A DNA stretch of 41,086 nucleotides from Oleidesulfovibrio alaskensis DSM 16109 (GCF_000482745.1 NZ_KI519496.1:170320-211405); one strand, 5' to 3'. Counted from the stretch's first letter, positions 1 to 7,749 are shown. Made by a program: numbers and translations. Notes: generated from the letters alone by a model not told the origin.

Positions 1-117
1 TACTGCGCTGCTCCGCGCATAACCAGCCGCCTCGTACGCCCGAAGGCGACAGCTGACCGGACCACCTGTGGCGCAACGGGGGATGCAAGGGGAATCAGTC
101 CCCTTGCCCGCCGGAGG
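1..117 (-). repeat. Palindromic intergenic element, 5' half, cut by window edge
   Basis: This is an inverted (minus-strand) copy of the 5' half of the element family described at 11966-12160. Read on the minus strand it starts with CTCCGGCGGGCAAGG, passes through the palindromic arm (GCAAGGGGA...TCCCCTTGC), then the GTCCGGTCAGCTGT segment and a TTCGGGCGTACG segment, and runs off the left edge of the window. It lies downstream of the TPR gene and its terminator. Identity to the other copies was judged by eye and is clear over about 100 bases. Confidence 0.8.
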
Positions 118-159
118 CATCCTCTTGCGCAAAAACACAGGATATGCCGGACCGGGCAC

Positions 160-192
160 AAAAAAGCGCCGGAAAGGTAAACCTTCCGGCGC
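160..192 (-). terminator. Rho-independent terminator of the YkgJ-TPR operon
   Basis: On the minus strand, a near-perfect GC-rich hairpin (GCGCCGGAAGG / CCTTTCCGGCGC, TTTA loop) is followed directly by a run of six T. It sits about 25 bases after the stop codon of the TPR gene. Confidence 0.88.
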
Positions 193-216
193 GGCATTTT
201 CGGCTATCTGCAAAAA

Positions 217-843
217 CTAGCTGCGGTGGGGCTTCAGTTCTTCAAGAAACTGGGGAGCCACTTCAAAGCCGAGCTTCTGTGCTTCATCGGCATACTGCAC
301 AGCTTTGGCAAACTCACCTTTTTCAAAGTATGCGAGAGCCATGTTGTTATATGCAGGAGCAAACGAAGGCTCTTTCTGGATGATCTGCTTACACACATCC
401 AGTACCATGTCGTAGTCTTCCATCATAAAGTAGGCTGTGGCCAGAGTCGCCTTTGCCTGTACAAAGTCAGGATCCCACTTCAGGGCTTTTTTCAGGGCCG
501 CGATTGCCGGTTCGGGTTCACCGCGCTGCAGGTGAACAAAAGCTATGTTAGCCCACGGTACAGGGAACTTAGCCCTGCACTGGGCGGCTTCTTCGTTGTA
601 GCGCATACATCCGTCCAGATCGCCACGCTGCAGGCATATGCCGCCAAGCTGCACAAAGGCTTCGGCAAAGCGCGGCGAGTTACGCACGCACTCGCGGAAC
701 GACTGCTCCGCTGCGGCCCAGTCGCGCTTGGAAAGCAGGGCAACGCCGAGATTGTAGTGGTGGTTTGCGCAGTCGGCATTGTCCTTGATTGCAGCCTGCA
801 AATCGGCGATGTACTCGTCGATGTTATCGTAGCTATCTTTCAT
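217..843 (-). CDS. Tetratricopeptide repeat protein
   Basis: A 208-residue soluble protein built almost entirely of about five TPR units, with the typical pattern of small residues and aromatic anchors (for example HHYNLGVALL, AYNNMALAYFEKGEFAKAV). No signal peptide is visible, so it is probably a cytoplasmic protein-protein scaffold. The ATG at 843 was chosen because an AGGGG lies 10 bases upstream and the first residues MKDSYDNIDEYI look like a natural start; a longer reading frame to 897 lacks this support. Its start overlaps the end of the preceding 130-residue gene by 11 bases, so translation is probably coupled. Last gene of a three-gene leftward operon that ends at the hairpin at 160-192. 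The partner is not known. Confidence 0.9.
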   Translation of the reverse strand: MKDSYDNIDEYIADLQAAIKDNADCANHHYNLGVALLSKRDWAAAEQSFRECVRNSPRFAEAFVQLGGICLQRGDLDGCMRYNEEAAQCRAKFPVPWANIAFVHLQRGEPEPAIAALKKALKWDPDFVQAKATLATAYFMMEDYDMVLDVCKQIIQKEPSFAPAYNNMALAYFEKGEFAKAVQYADEAQKLGFEVAPQFLEELKPHRS

Positions 844-1225
844 AGTCCGTAAACCCCTCTTTTTCCAACAAGTTATGATACCAGACGCAAAATTCAAAAA
901 TGCCCCGGTACTTCTCGTCTCGGTTGATTATGCCCAGAGCGCACTCCAGCGCACCCTTGCCGTATTCGTTTGAGTACTCCGAATGATCGCAGGTTTGCAA
1001 AAACTCGCGGACGAGCTGCTGCGTGGTACGTTTTGTAACGTCCTGACGCACATCCAGAGGGTCATTGGGCTTCTGAAAAGGATCCCACTTGTCGTAGCCT
1101 ATCCGGTCGATGAACTTTCTGCGCCGCGGTGACATCTTTTCATAGATGAACCGCTTCTGTTCTTCCTGATCCGGAGTAAGTTCCTGCGGGGTTCCGTCGC
1201 GGAACATGCTTGCGGAAATGGCCAT
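833..1225 (-). CDS. Conserved small protein of unknown function
   Basis: A 130-residue, charged, soluble protein with no signal peptide, membrane segment or cysteine-pair motif that I recognise. It has a basic stretch (MSPRRRKFIDRIGYDKWDPF) near residue 30 and an aromatic C-terminal part (FEFCVWYHNLLEKEGF). The start ATG at 1225 shares one base with the TGA of the YkgJ-like gene (TGATG), with GGA a few bases upstream; a GTG directly before it is possible but less likely. Its own end overlaps the TPR gene by 11 bases. The tight coupling on both sides suggests a joint function with the Cys-cluster protein and the TPR protein, but this is inference from position only. Confidence 0.82.
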   Translation of the reverse strand: MAISASMFRDGTPQELTPDQEEQKRFIYEKMSPRRRKFIDRIGYDKWDPFQKPNDPLDVRQDVTKRTTQQLVREFLQTCDHSEYSNEYGKGALECALGIINRDEKYRGIFEFCVWYHNLLEKEGFTDYER

Positions 1226-1896
1226 CACTCGTTTCCTTTTGCGGTGGCGCCTGCACCGAGGTAGGCGTCGTCGTAAGTGGTAAGCAGAGCCATGGACACA
1301 GGCACAAGCACGGTATGCAGCTCAGAAAAACGCGAATGTACGGCATCGCGGATTTCAAGGCTCAGCTGTGCAAGGCGTTCATGAATTCTGTCGATATTGA
1401 CGGTGGGGTATTGTTTGCCGGCCAGAAAGGCCGACTTGCCGCAGCTGTGGGCCTTGCCGCCTATGGCTGTGGGAATACCGTACAGGCGGCAGGTGATGGG
1501 GCGATATTCATACAGTTCGCACCCGTCCGTTTCGCCCAGCAGGGGGCAACGCACGCGCACACGGCCCATATCCTGCAGAATTTCTTCTGCATCCCTGCCG
1601 TTCTGCACATCGCGATGAGCCTGCCGTTTCAGCTTTACAAGCTTGCGGTCTGTTTCATCGGCCCGTTCCACAATAACGGAACGTTCCGGCCCGAAACTGA
1701 ATTTCTGACCGAACCGGTGATTCAGGTACATGGCCTCGACCAGTGAAAGGTCGAACACCGCGTAGCAACAGTCGCTACAGCCTTTTTCACAGGTCACACA
1801 TTCGGGGTGGGCTTCCTGAACACGCTTGAAGACGTTATCAACATCGGCCACAAGCGCTTCATACTTTGCAAAAATTTCAGAAAAATCCTGCGTCAT
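1225..1896 (-). CDS. YkgJ-type CxxCxxxC...CC cluster protein (putative Zn/Fe chelating)
   Basis: A 223-residue protein of the YkgJ/UPF0153 family (often annotated Fe-S cluster or zinc/iron-chelating protein). The N-terminal cluster has cysteines at 33, 36, 40, 43 and 44 (CVTCEKGCSDCC), followed by the second conserved block with cysteines at 117, 126 and 136 (RCPLL..GCELY..RPITCRLYGIPT) and one more at 152. That spacing is the family's signature. No signal peptide. The ATG at 1896 is preceded by GAGGAG about 11 bases upstream; an upstream in-frame start near 1947 would add a poorly conserved-looking tail. First gene of the three-gene leftward operon. The biochemical role of the family is not firmly established. 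Confidence 0.88.
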   Translation of the reverse strand: MTQDFSEIFAKYEALVADVDNVFKRVQEAHPECVTCEKGCSDCCYAVFDLSLVEAMYLNHRFGQKFSFGPERSVIVERADETDRKLVKLKRQAHRDVQNGRDAEEILQDMGRVRVRCPLLGETDGCELYEYRPITCRLYGIPTAIGGKAHSCGKSAFLAGKQYPTVNIDRIHERLAQLSLEIRDAVHSRFSELHTVLVPVSMALLTTYDDAYLGAGATAKGNE

Positions 1897-2275
1897 TCTT
1901 TGTCTGCTCCTCGCCGCCCCGGGCCGCCTGATACAAAAGCACACCACAAGACACCGGTCTTGCGTGTTTTATGCCATTCAGACGGTGAGGCCGGTTCTAC
2001 TGGTCGGTCGGGAAGTCAGATAATCACCGCGGTCGGGCCTGTCCAGTGCATGACGGTCCAATCATGGCGATTCCGTTACGGATTATGGCGGTCAGCCGTC
2101 CCGGAACGGAACCGGCGAACGATGCAGGCCGGAGTTCTTTGCCCCGCGTGCGCCGGACTACGCATGCGGAGAAGTACAGGATGCGGGGAATATCCTGCTG
2201 AAAATGCTGACCGGACGACGGGAAAAAGCCCGCCGTCCGGCAGCATGTCGCGTATGCTTGCGAAAAAAAGCGAGC
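1897..2275. other. Intergenic stretch between ferredoxin and YkgJ genes
   Basis: 379 bases without a supported gene; open frames here look like chance frames in GC-rich DNA. It should hold the promoter of the YkgJ operon (minus strand), though I see no convincing -35/-10 pair. The hairpin at 2211-2240 lies at the ferredoxin end. Confidence 0.5.
2211..2240 (-). terminator. Hairpin after the ferredoxin gene, probable terminator
   Basis: A 12-base stem with one internal mismatch pair (CCGGACGACGGG / CCCGCCGTCCGG, loop of six). It lies about 35 bases past the ferredoxin stop codon on the minus strand. The downstream T-run is weak (CATTTTC), so termination may be partial. Confidence 0.55.
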
Positions 2276-2464
2276 TTACACTTCTTCGATGGTGATTGCG
2301 TCGGATTCACAGACTTCGACGCAGGATTCACAGCCGAGGCATTCTTCTTCGTTCACAACAGCTGCTTTGCCGTCCTGAAGTTCGTAAACTTCAACGGGGC
2401 ACACGTCTACACATTCGCCGTCGCCGGTGCACTTGTCGTGATCAACAGTTACATTCCAACCCAT
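2276..2464 (-). CDS. 7Fe ferredoxin (D. africanus ferredoxin III type)
   Basis: A 62-residue electron carrier. The first cluster motif is C12-T-G-D15-G-E-C18-V-D-V-C22-P: the second cysteine of a normal CxxCxxC motif is replaced by Asp15. The second motif C42xxC45xxC48xxxC52 is complete. This matches the Desulfovibrio africanus Fd III pattern as I recall it, where the Asp site holds a [3Fe-4S] cluster that can take up a metal to become a [4Fe-4S]-type cluster, beside one normal [4Fe-4S]. The final cysteine is followed by Glu rather than Pro. GGAGG lies a few bases before the ATG. A sigma70-type promoter is visible at 2572-2600 and a hairpin lies in the leader at 2489-2504. Cytoplasmic, probably a single-gene transcript; redox partner not indicated by neighbours. 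Confidence 0.95.
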   Translation of the reverse strand: MGWNVTVDHDKCTGDGECVDVCPVEVYELQDGKAAVVNEEECLGCESCVEVCESDAITIEEV

Positions 2465-2488
2465 GGTAATCCTCCAGGCGTTTTTCTC

Positions 2489-2504
2489 GGGGTCTTATGA
2501 CCCC
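2489..2504 (-). promoter_or_regulatory. Perfect stem-loop in the ferredoxin mRNA leader
   Basis: GGGGTC-TTAT-GACCCC, a perfect 6-bp stem, lies between the promoter and the GGAGG site of the ferredoxin. It has no T-run in the transcription direction beyond GAGAAAAACG, so it is more likely an mRNA-stabilising or regulatory leader hairpin than a terminator. Confidence 0.5.
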
Positions 2505-2571
2505 AGATTTTTGTAAACCGCGCCGCGTAAAGCCGCTGGACGCGGACTTGTGGCAGCTAACCATTGCAGTG

Positions 2572-2600
2572 CAGATAGCTTTACCCCAATAGCGTGTCAA
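2572..2600 (-). promoter_or_regulatory. Sigma70-type promoter of the ferredoxin gene
   Basis: On the minus strand, TTGACA (2595-2600) and TATCTG (2572-2577) are separated by exactly 17 bases. The consensus -35 and ideal spacing suggest strong constitutive expression, as expected for an abundant ferredoxin. Confidence 0.75.
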
Positions 2601-2658
2601 GACTTGAGGTGGATTCTCAATGCACCTTGTGGAAAAAGTTTCTAATTGTCAGAAAAAC

Positions 2659-4074
2659 TTACAATATCATGCGTACATAGGCGGCTCTTCCGCCGCGTGC
2701 CGCCACCAGCAGAACAGCACCGGAAAGCCGGTGCCTGACAAAGGCCTCGGCAAAGTCCTGAAGCGATCCCGTGCGCAGACCGCCCACCTGCAGAATGGCA
2801 TCACCGGCTTGCAGCCCCAGACGGCCGGCAGGGCTGTCCGGACGCACTGATTCGATAACCACACCCTGCCCGCGGGCATCACGCACGCGCATGCCCCAGC
2901 GCATGGCCGCCATGGAAAGCGCATCCTGCGCCCCCAGCGCCACAGGAACCACTGCCGTGCGGCGTAATTCCCCCTGCCGGAATATCTGCAGCCCCAGCTG
3001 ACGACCGCGTGTATGGTTTCTCAGTAGCTGCAGGTAATGATCCTTATCCTGCACCGTATCATTTTCCATCCGCAGAATTACATCACCGGGCTGGATACCG
3101 GCTTTTTGCGCGGGAGTGCCCGCGTACACGCGGGTCACCAGCATACCGCCGGTGCCGCGCAGCCCCAGCCATGCTCCGGTGCGCTGGTCAATATCCTGCC
3201 CTTCCACCCCCAGCCACACCGGCCGCACCCGGCCGGAACTCAGCAATTCATCCACCACCCTGCGGGCTTTGTTGACCGGAATGGCAAAACCTATGCCTTC
3301 GGCATTTGCCTGTATGGCGGTGTTCACTCCCACAAGCTCTCCGGCTATATTGATAAGCGGCCCTCCGCTGTTTCCCGGATTGATTGCGGCATCGGTCTGG
3401 ATGAGATCTGTAAACACGCCCTGCCTTGTCTGAATGGAACGCTGCAGCGCAGACACCACTCCGGTGGTCACCGTATGTCCGAATCCGAACGGATTCCCTA
3501 TGGCGATGACTGTTTCGCCGGGCATCATGTCTGAAGAATCAGCCATAGGCACCTGCGGCAGCGATTGCGCAGCCTGCAGGCGCAGTACGGCAATATCAAA
3601 ATCCGGTGCGGCACCCAGCAGGTCGGCTTCAAATTCGCGCCCGTCAAGCAGCCGTGCACGGATGGTCGTGGCGCCCGAAATAACATGGGCATTGGTCAGG
3701 ACAAGGCCTCTGGAACCATCTATGATTACGCCGGAGCCCAGACTGTGACGCTGCATGGGCTGATGCCTCTGGGGCAGACGTAACAGCTCGCGCAGCAGCG
3801 GTGATTCCGCAAAGGGTCCGGGCAGTTCCGCCCCCTGAGCCATACGGGCCGTGGTTATATTGACCACGGCAGGAGCCACGGCATGCACAGCACGCACAAC
3901 AGGAGTGACCCTGGGCGAATCAGGCAACGGGCCATGTTCTGCCCTGCTGCCCGCTGCCGCGACACAAACAAACATCACCGCCACAACGATGCGCAGACAC
4001 AAGGCAGCACCTGCCGCAGACACCGCGCGTAAACGCCTCAGCCCTTTTTCCGTTACCGCAGCAGCTGTTTTCAT
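2659..4074 (-). CDS. Deg/HtrA family periplasmic serine protease with two PDZ domains
   Basis: A 471-residue envelope protease/chaperone of the DegP/DegQ (S1C) family. A Sec signal peptide occupies roughly residues 1-45 (basic start, hydrophobic stretch ending AAAGSRAEHG). The trypsin-like domain holds the catalytic triad H130 (LTNAHV), D160 (DFDIAVLRL) and S236 (NPGNSGGPL). Two PDZ domains follow, about 285-375 (with PAQKAGIQPGDVIL) and 385-470 (with SPAGRLGLQAGDAILQV). Length is normal for the family. The ATG at 4074 is chosen because GGAGAGGG lies 7 bases upstream and the signal peptide begins there; an in-frame extension upstream would run into the cobT leader. Divergent from cobT, with only 82 bases shared by the two promoters. 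Role: degradation of misfolded periplasmic proteins. Confidence 0.95.
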   Translation of the reverse strand: MKTAAAVTEKGLRRLRAVSAAGAALCLRIVVAVMFVCVAAAGSRAEHGPLPDSPRVTPVVRAVHAVAPAVVNITTARMAQGAELPGPFAESPLLRELLRLPQRHQPMQRHSLGSGVIIDGSRGLVLTNAHVISGATTIRARLLDGREFEADLLGAAPDFDIAVLRLQAAQSLPQVPMADSSDMMPGETVIAIGNPFGFGHTVTTGVVSALQRSIQTRQGVFTDLIQTDAAINPGNSGGPLINIAGELVGVNTAIQANAEGIGFAIPVNKARRVVDELLSSGRVRPVWLGVEGQDIDQRTGAWLGLRGTGGMLVTRVYAGTPAQKAGIQPGDVILRMENDTVQDKDHYLQLLRNHTRGRQLGLQIFRQGELRRTAVVPVALGAQDALSMAAMRWGMRVRDARGQGVVIESVRPDSPAGRLGLQAGDAILQVGGLRTGSLQDFAEAFVRHRLSGAVLLVAARGGRAAYVRMIL

Positions 4075-4156
4075 AGCATTTCCCTCTCCGCCATGCGGCT
4101 GTCTTGCCATTTCACCATGCCGATTGTAGGTATCAGGATTCTTAAAGGAGTCTTTC

Positions 4157-5233
4157 ATGTCACATTCCGTGGAATACATAATACAGCACATTCCCCCTGT
4201 TGATACTTCGCTTGCCGGTGCTGCACAGGCGCATCTGGACAACCTGACAAAGCCGCGGGGCAGTCTGGGACGTCTGGAAGAACTGGCGCTCCGCCTTTAC
4301 TGCATACAAGGCGGCGATACCCCGCTGGCAGCCGATCCGGCGCGCATTTACACCATTGCCGGTGATCATGGTGTAGCAGCCGAAGGCGTCAGCCCCTTTC
4401 CGCAGGAGGTCACGCGGCAGATGGTGCTCAACTTTCTGAGCAGCGGCGCAGGCATCAATGTACTGTGCAATACCGTGGGCTGTGAACAGTTTGTTGTGGA
4501 TGCCGGCAGCTGCGGAGGGGCCTACCCAGAACACCCCCGGCTGATACAGCGCAAAATTCATCCCGGAACAGCCAGTATCGCGCAGGGTCCGGCCATGACA
4601 GCCGAGCAATGCAGACAGGCCCTGCAACTGGGCATTGATCTGGCCGGCATGGCCCGCGAGGCGGGTTGCCGCACCGTGGGTACAGGCGAGATGGGCATAT
4701 CCAATACCACTCCTTCCACAGCGCTGTACTGTGCCTACCTCGGGCTTGATCCTGCCGGCATCACCGGGCCCGGAGCGGGCATCACCCCCGACCTTGTAAA
4801 ACATAAGACAGATATTATCCGCAGAGCCCTTGCCGTCAACGCCGGTGCGGTACAGTCACAAAACGCCGTGGATATTCTTGCCGCCCTAGGGGGCTACGAA
4901 ATAGCGGCTCTGACGGGACTTATTCTCGGTGCCGCCTACCATCGCATGGCTGTTCTGGTGGACGGATTCATTTCCACTGCCGCATGGACCGCCGCATGGA
5001 AGATATGCCCCGCTGTGAGCGATTACAGCTTTTTCAGCCACGCATCTGCCGAAGCAGGCCACAAAACGGCGCTGCGTTCCATGGGTATTGAGCCTCTGCA
5101 CGATCTCGGCCTGCGTCTGGGAGAAGGCACCGGAGCTGCTCTCACCCTGTTCCTGCTGCGCTCCGCGGCGGCAATTTTCAACGATATGGCAACGTTTTCC
5201 TCGGCAGGAGTCGCCACACAATCATCCTGTTGA
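4157..5233 (+). CDS. cobT: Nicotinate-nucleotide:5,6-dimethylbenzimidazole phosphoribosyltransferase
   Basis: A 358-residue enzyme of cobalamin lower-ligand activation: it transfers phosphoribosyl from nicotinate mononucleotide to the base, giving alpha-ribazole phosphate. Family landmarks are in order: KPRGSLGRLEELA (32-44), IAGDHGVAAEGVSPFPQEVT (68-87), TGEMGISNTTPS (176-187), the glycine-rich ITGPGAGIT segment (202-210), and LRLGEGTGAAL with the probable catalytic Glu323. AAGGAG lies 7 bases before the ATG. Other cobalamin genes are absent nearby, so this is an isolated cobT. The next gene starts about 30 bases downstream on the same strand and may share the transcript. Confidence 0.96.
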   Translation: MSHSVEYIIQHIPPVDTSLAGAAQAHLDNLTKPRGSLGRLEELALRLYCIQGGDTPLAADPARIYTIAGDHGVAAEGVSPFPQEVTRQMVLNFLSSGAGINVLCNTVGCEQFVVDAGSCGGAYPEHPRLIQRKIHPGTASIAQGPAMTAEQCRQALQLGIDLAGMAREAGCRTVGTGEMGISNTTPSTALYCAYLGLDPAGITGPGAGITPDLVKHKTDIIRRALAVNAGAVQSQNAVDILAALGGYEIAALTGLILGAAYHRMAVLVDGFISTAAWTAAWKICPAVSDYSFFSHASAEAGHKTALRSMGIEPLHDLGLRLGEGTGAALTLFLLRSAAAIFNDMATFSSAGVATQSSC

Positions 5234-5263
5234 GCAACCCTGTGGCCACTGATACCATCAGCC

Positions 5264-6250
5264 ATGCCCCAACATCACACCACGGACGCCATGCACGATA
5301 ATACACCCCTTCTGCAGATAACAGACGTTTCGCGCAGCTTTACGTTACGGCAGAAGCTGTTCGACGCTGCCGCCGACACGGTGAAAGCCGTGGATTCCGT
5401 CACGCTGCACATCAGCAGGGGAGAAACGCTGGGACTGGTGGGTGAAAGCGGATGCGGAAAAAGCACGCTGGCACGCATGACAGCCGGACTGCTAAAACCG
5501 GATTCCGGCACGGTGCATATAACTCCGGACTCCGGCGGTAGCGGCCGCATTGCCAACGCATCCGGTGTGCAGATGATTTTTCAGGATCCTTTTTCGTCGC
5601 TCAATCCGCGCATGCGGGTGGGACGCAGTATCGGAGAGGCTCTTGAAGTACAGGGAATGCCCCGTGCGGCAAGGCGCGCGCGGGTGGAACATCTGCTTGC
5701 CGTAGTCGGGCTGGCACCGGAACATTATGACCGTTATCCGCATGAGTTTTCCGGCGGACAACGTCAGCGCATCGCCATAGCACGGGCTCTTGCCCCTCAG
5801 GCTTCTCTGCTTGTCTGCGACGAACCGGTTTCCGCGCTGGATGTTTCCGTACAGGCGCAGGTACTCAACCTGCTGGCAGACCTGCGTGATTCACTGGGAC
5901 TTTCCATGCTGTTCATATCGCACGATCTCAGCGTTGTCAGACACTTCTGCCATCGTGTTGCGGTTATGTATCTGGGACGCATCATAGAAACAGCCCCGCG
6001 TGACATGATATACAATGCCCCCCTGCACCCGTACACCAAAGCTCTGCTGGCATCGCTGCCGGTACCTGACCCCGATGCCAGAACAACGCATACACGTCTG
6101 CAGGGCGAACCGCCCAGTCCTGTCAGCCCGCCCTCCGGCTGTCACTTCCACCCGCGATGTCCGCACGCCATGCCGCATTGCCGCACGCACATTCCCGCAG
6201 AAACCGTCCTGCACGGCAGGCACCGCGTCCGGTGCCACCTGTATGCATAA
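5264..6250 (+). CDS. Oligopeptide/dipeptide/nickel ABC transporter ATP-binding protein (OppF/DppF-like)
   Basis: A 328-residue ATPase. Walker A GESGCGKST is at about 60-68, Q-loop at 107 (MIFQDPFSSLNP), signature FSGGQRQRIAIARAL at 162-176, Walker B LLVCDEPVSALD at 182-193, H-loop His220. The C-terminal oligo_HPY extension (PLHPYTKALLASLPVP) and the Cys-rich CHFHPRCPHAMPHC tail are typical of OppF/DppF/NikE subunits, some of which carry an Fe-S cluster there. It acts on the cytoplasmic face, normally with a second ATPase, two permeases and a binding protein, none of which is here: it is an orphan next to cobT. The start is uncertain: the ATG at 5264 has no ribosome site, and the ATG at 5291 has GGA close upstream and gives a more usual N-terminus. 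Confidence 0.9.
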   Translation: MPQHHTTDAMHDNTPLLQITDVSRSFTLRQKLFDAAADTVKAVDSVTLHISRGETLGLVGESGCGKSTLARMTAGLLKPDSGTVHITPDSGGSGRIANASGVQMIFQDPFSSLNPRMRVGRSIGEALEVQGMPRAARRARVEHLLAVVGLAPEHYDRYPHEFSGGQRQRIAIARALAPQASLLVCDEPVSALDVSVQAQVLNLLADLRDSLGLSMLFISHDLSVVRHFCHRVAVMYLGRIIETAPRDMIYNAPLHPYTKALLASLPVPDPDARTTHTRLQGEPPSPVSPPSGCHFHPRCPHAMPHCRTHIPAETVLHGRHRVRCHLYA

Positions 6251-6258
6251 ACCCGCAG

Positions 6259-6288
6259 CTGCCGCCGACAGCCGGCAGACCGCCTTTT
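6259..6288 (+). terminator. Possible weak terminator after the ABC ATPase gene
   Basis: CTGCCG and CGGCAG can pair across an 8-base loop, followed after five bases by TTTTT. Short stem, so low confidence. Confidence 0.35.
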
Positions 6289-6412
6289 TCCGGCACAGTG
6301 TATACGCTGCTGTACGGGTGTGTACCGCTCATGGACTTCGTGCGGCACAGACGGTATAAAATAGCAATTGCGCGCACAAACAGCTCCGCAGCGCTTTCCA
6401 CAGGCTTCGGGG

Positions 6413-6461
6413 TTGACGCTTCTTTCATGGTGGCTTACCGATAGGTTTATGGTTTTACCAT
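6413..6461 (+). promoter_or_regulatory. Possible promoter and operator of the MerR-like gene
   Basis: TTGACG (6413-6418) and TACCGA (6436-6441) are 17 bases apart, a fair -35 and a poor -10. Immediately downstream lies a perfect 5-bp dyad, ATGGT-TTT-ACCAT (6449-6461), 24 bases before the start codon. A site placed there could be an autoregulatory operator of the encoded HTH protein. This is inference from position. Confidence 0.35.
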
Positions 6462-6484
6462 GGCCAGTAACGCAAGGGGTGACG

Positions 6485-7588
6485 ATGACTGACCGGAATC
6501 TGACACACAAAGAGCTTTCCGCCATGCTGGGGGTTTCCGAGACCACCATAAAAAGCTACCGGAGAAAGTTTCCGGGCTGTATTCCCGTGGCAAGCAAGGG
6601 AAAGCCCATCCGGTTTACTCCGGAGGCGGGCACGGTGTGCGTACGCATACGCGATATGTTCAATCTGGGCATGTCTGTGGAAGAAGTGCGCAGCAGGCTT
6701 GCCCAGGAGTTCGACTGGATAGACGAAGCCCCGCAACAAAAGCAGCAGGACGAGCCCAAAAACCGCAGACCGGACGAACCCGCACGGCGCACAGAGCTGT
6801 CACACGATTTTTCCGCTTCGGTCAGTAATCTGGCAAAATCCATGGTGGCTCTGACACAGCAGCAGGCATCCATGCTGCAGCGCCTGCAGAATATAGAAGA
6901 AATGCTGCGTCAGCTGGGACTTTCCGGACCGGTTGAGCGCAAACCCCTACAGGCAACGCTGGGTCCGGAGTGGGATGACCGCTTTGAGCGCATGCAGCAA
7001 GCCATGGAAATAATGGCCCAGACAGTCACCGGACTGCGCCGGCAAGTTACCGACCTGCGTCCGGCACCGGTTGCACAGGTTCCCGCAGGAACAGCACCGC
7101 AGCCGTCAGGGACGGCAGACGCAGATGATGCGCCCGCACACACCACGGACACAATGCCGCAGGCCGAAGATGCAGCCGGTGATGAGCAGATGTTTGCCGC
7201 TGTACAGGCCGTATCCCCGGGACGCAGCGACCCGCCCCGCAGGGTGATGATACTTCCGCTTGTTTTCCAGTCTTCGCGGGGAGAATATCTTGGTGTAGCG
7301 GGCAAAGCCCGCGGACGGTTCAGCGCAAATGACCTCAAGGCATTGCTGGCCATGACGTTCTTTCCGCCGGAACGGTACACACAGCAATGGGAACAGGACG
7401 GCAACGGCTGGTGGCTGCTGCTGACCCAGCCCGAAAGCGCCACCCCCCGCGAGTTTGCCATCTACATGGAAGAAACGGTGACACCGCGCGGCAACACTGT
7501 GGCGCTTGTACTGCGCCTTGCCGTTAACGGGGAAGAACAGCACCCCGTGGAACTGCACAATTTTATCAGTGAAATGCAGGGCGAATAG
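6485..7588 (+). CDS. MerR-like helix-turn-helix protein with coiled coil and novel C-terminal domain
   Basis: A 367-residue probable DNA-binding protein. Residues 1-75 form a MerR-type winged HTH (LTHKELSAMLGVSETTIKSY, then an RFTPEAG wing and a MSVEEVRSRL helix). A charged, Gln-rich linker and probable coiled coil follow (about 80-200), then a Pro/Ala-rich spacer, then a compact C-terminal domain (about 245-367) beginning RRVMILPLVFQSSRGEYLGVAG that I do not recognise. There is no metal-binding Cys set as in metal-sensing MerR proteins. AAGGGGTGACG before the ATG at 6485 fixes the start; an upstream in-frame reading is unsupported. It is monocistronic, bounded by a strong terminator at 7611. 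Target unknown. Confidence 0.82.
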   Translation: MTDRNLTHKELSAMLGVSETTIKSYRRKFPGCIPVASKGKPIRFTPEAGTVCVRIRDMFNLGMSVEEVRSRLAQEFDWIDEAPQQKQQDEPKNRRPDEPARRTELSHDFSASVSNLAKSMVALTQQQASMLQRLQNIEEMLRQLGLSGPVERKPLQATLGPEWDDRFERMQQAMEIMAQTVTGLRRQVTDLRPAPVAQVPAGTAPQPSGTADADDAPAHTTDTMPQAEDAAGDEQMFAAVQAVSPGRSDPPRRVMILPLVFQSSRGEYLGVAGKARGRFSANDLKALLAMTFFPPERYTQQWEQDGNGWWLLLTQPESATPREFAIYMEETVTPRGNTVALVLRLAVNGEEQHPVELHNFISEMQGE

Positions 7589-7610
7589 CAGCCGCATCAT
7601 GAAAAAAGCA

Positions 7611-7642
7611 AAACGGCACACCGTACGGTGTGCCGTTTTTTT
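7611..7642 (+). terminator. Rho-independent terminator of the MerR-like gene
   Basis: A perfect palindromic stem (ACGGCACACCG / CGGTGTGCCGT) followed by seven or more T, 23 bases after the stop codon. The A-run on the other side means it could also act on the minus strand. Confidence 0.92.
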
Positions 7643-7749
7643 ACGGCCGTAAAGCAATACCGCAGAACCGGATACTGCAGGACAAGAACACTCCGGACGC
7701 CGGACGCCGCACGCAGACAGCACTCAATGCCGCAGACGCCCTGAGCCAT

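Noticed and set aside
2628..2636. TGTGGAAAA, a DnaA-box-like 9-mer (TTTTCCACA on the minus strand) near the ferredoxin promoter
   Set aside because: Same 9-mer as in the dnaA promoter, but isolated and with a mismatch to the consensus; no other origin signs here.
4890..4910. GCCCTAGGGGGC-like palindromic stretch in cobT
   Set aside because: Falls within well-conserved coding sequence (LAALGGYEIAAL) and needs no regulatory explanation.
6123..6549. Small open frames around the ABC ATPase end and the MerR-like start
   Set aside because: They overlap certain genes in other frames, have no ribosome sites and no recognisable features.
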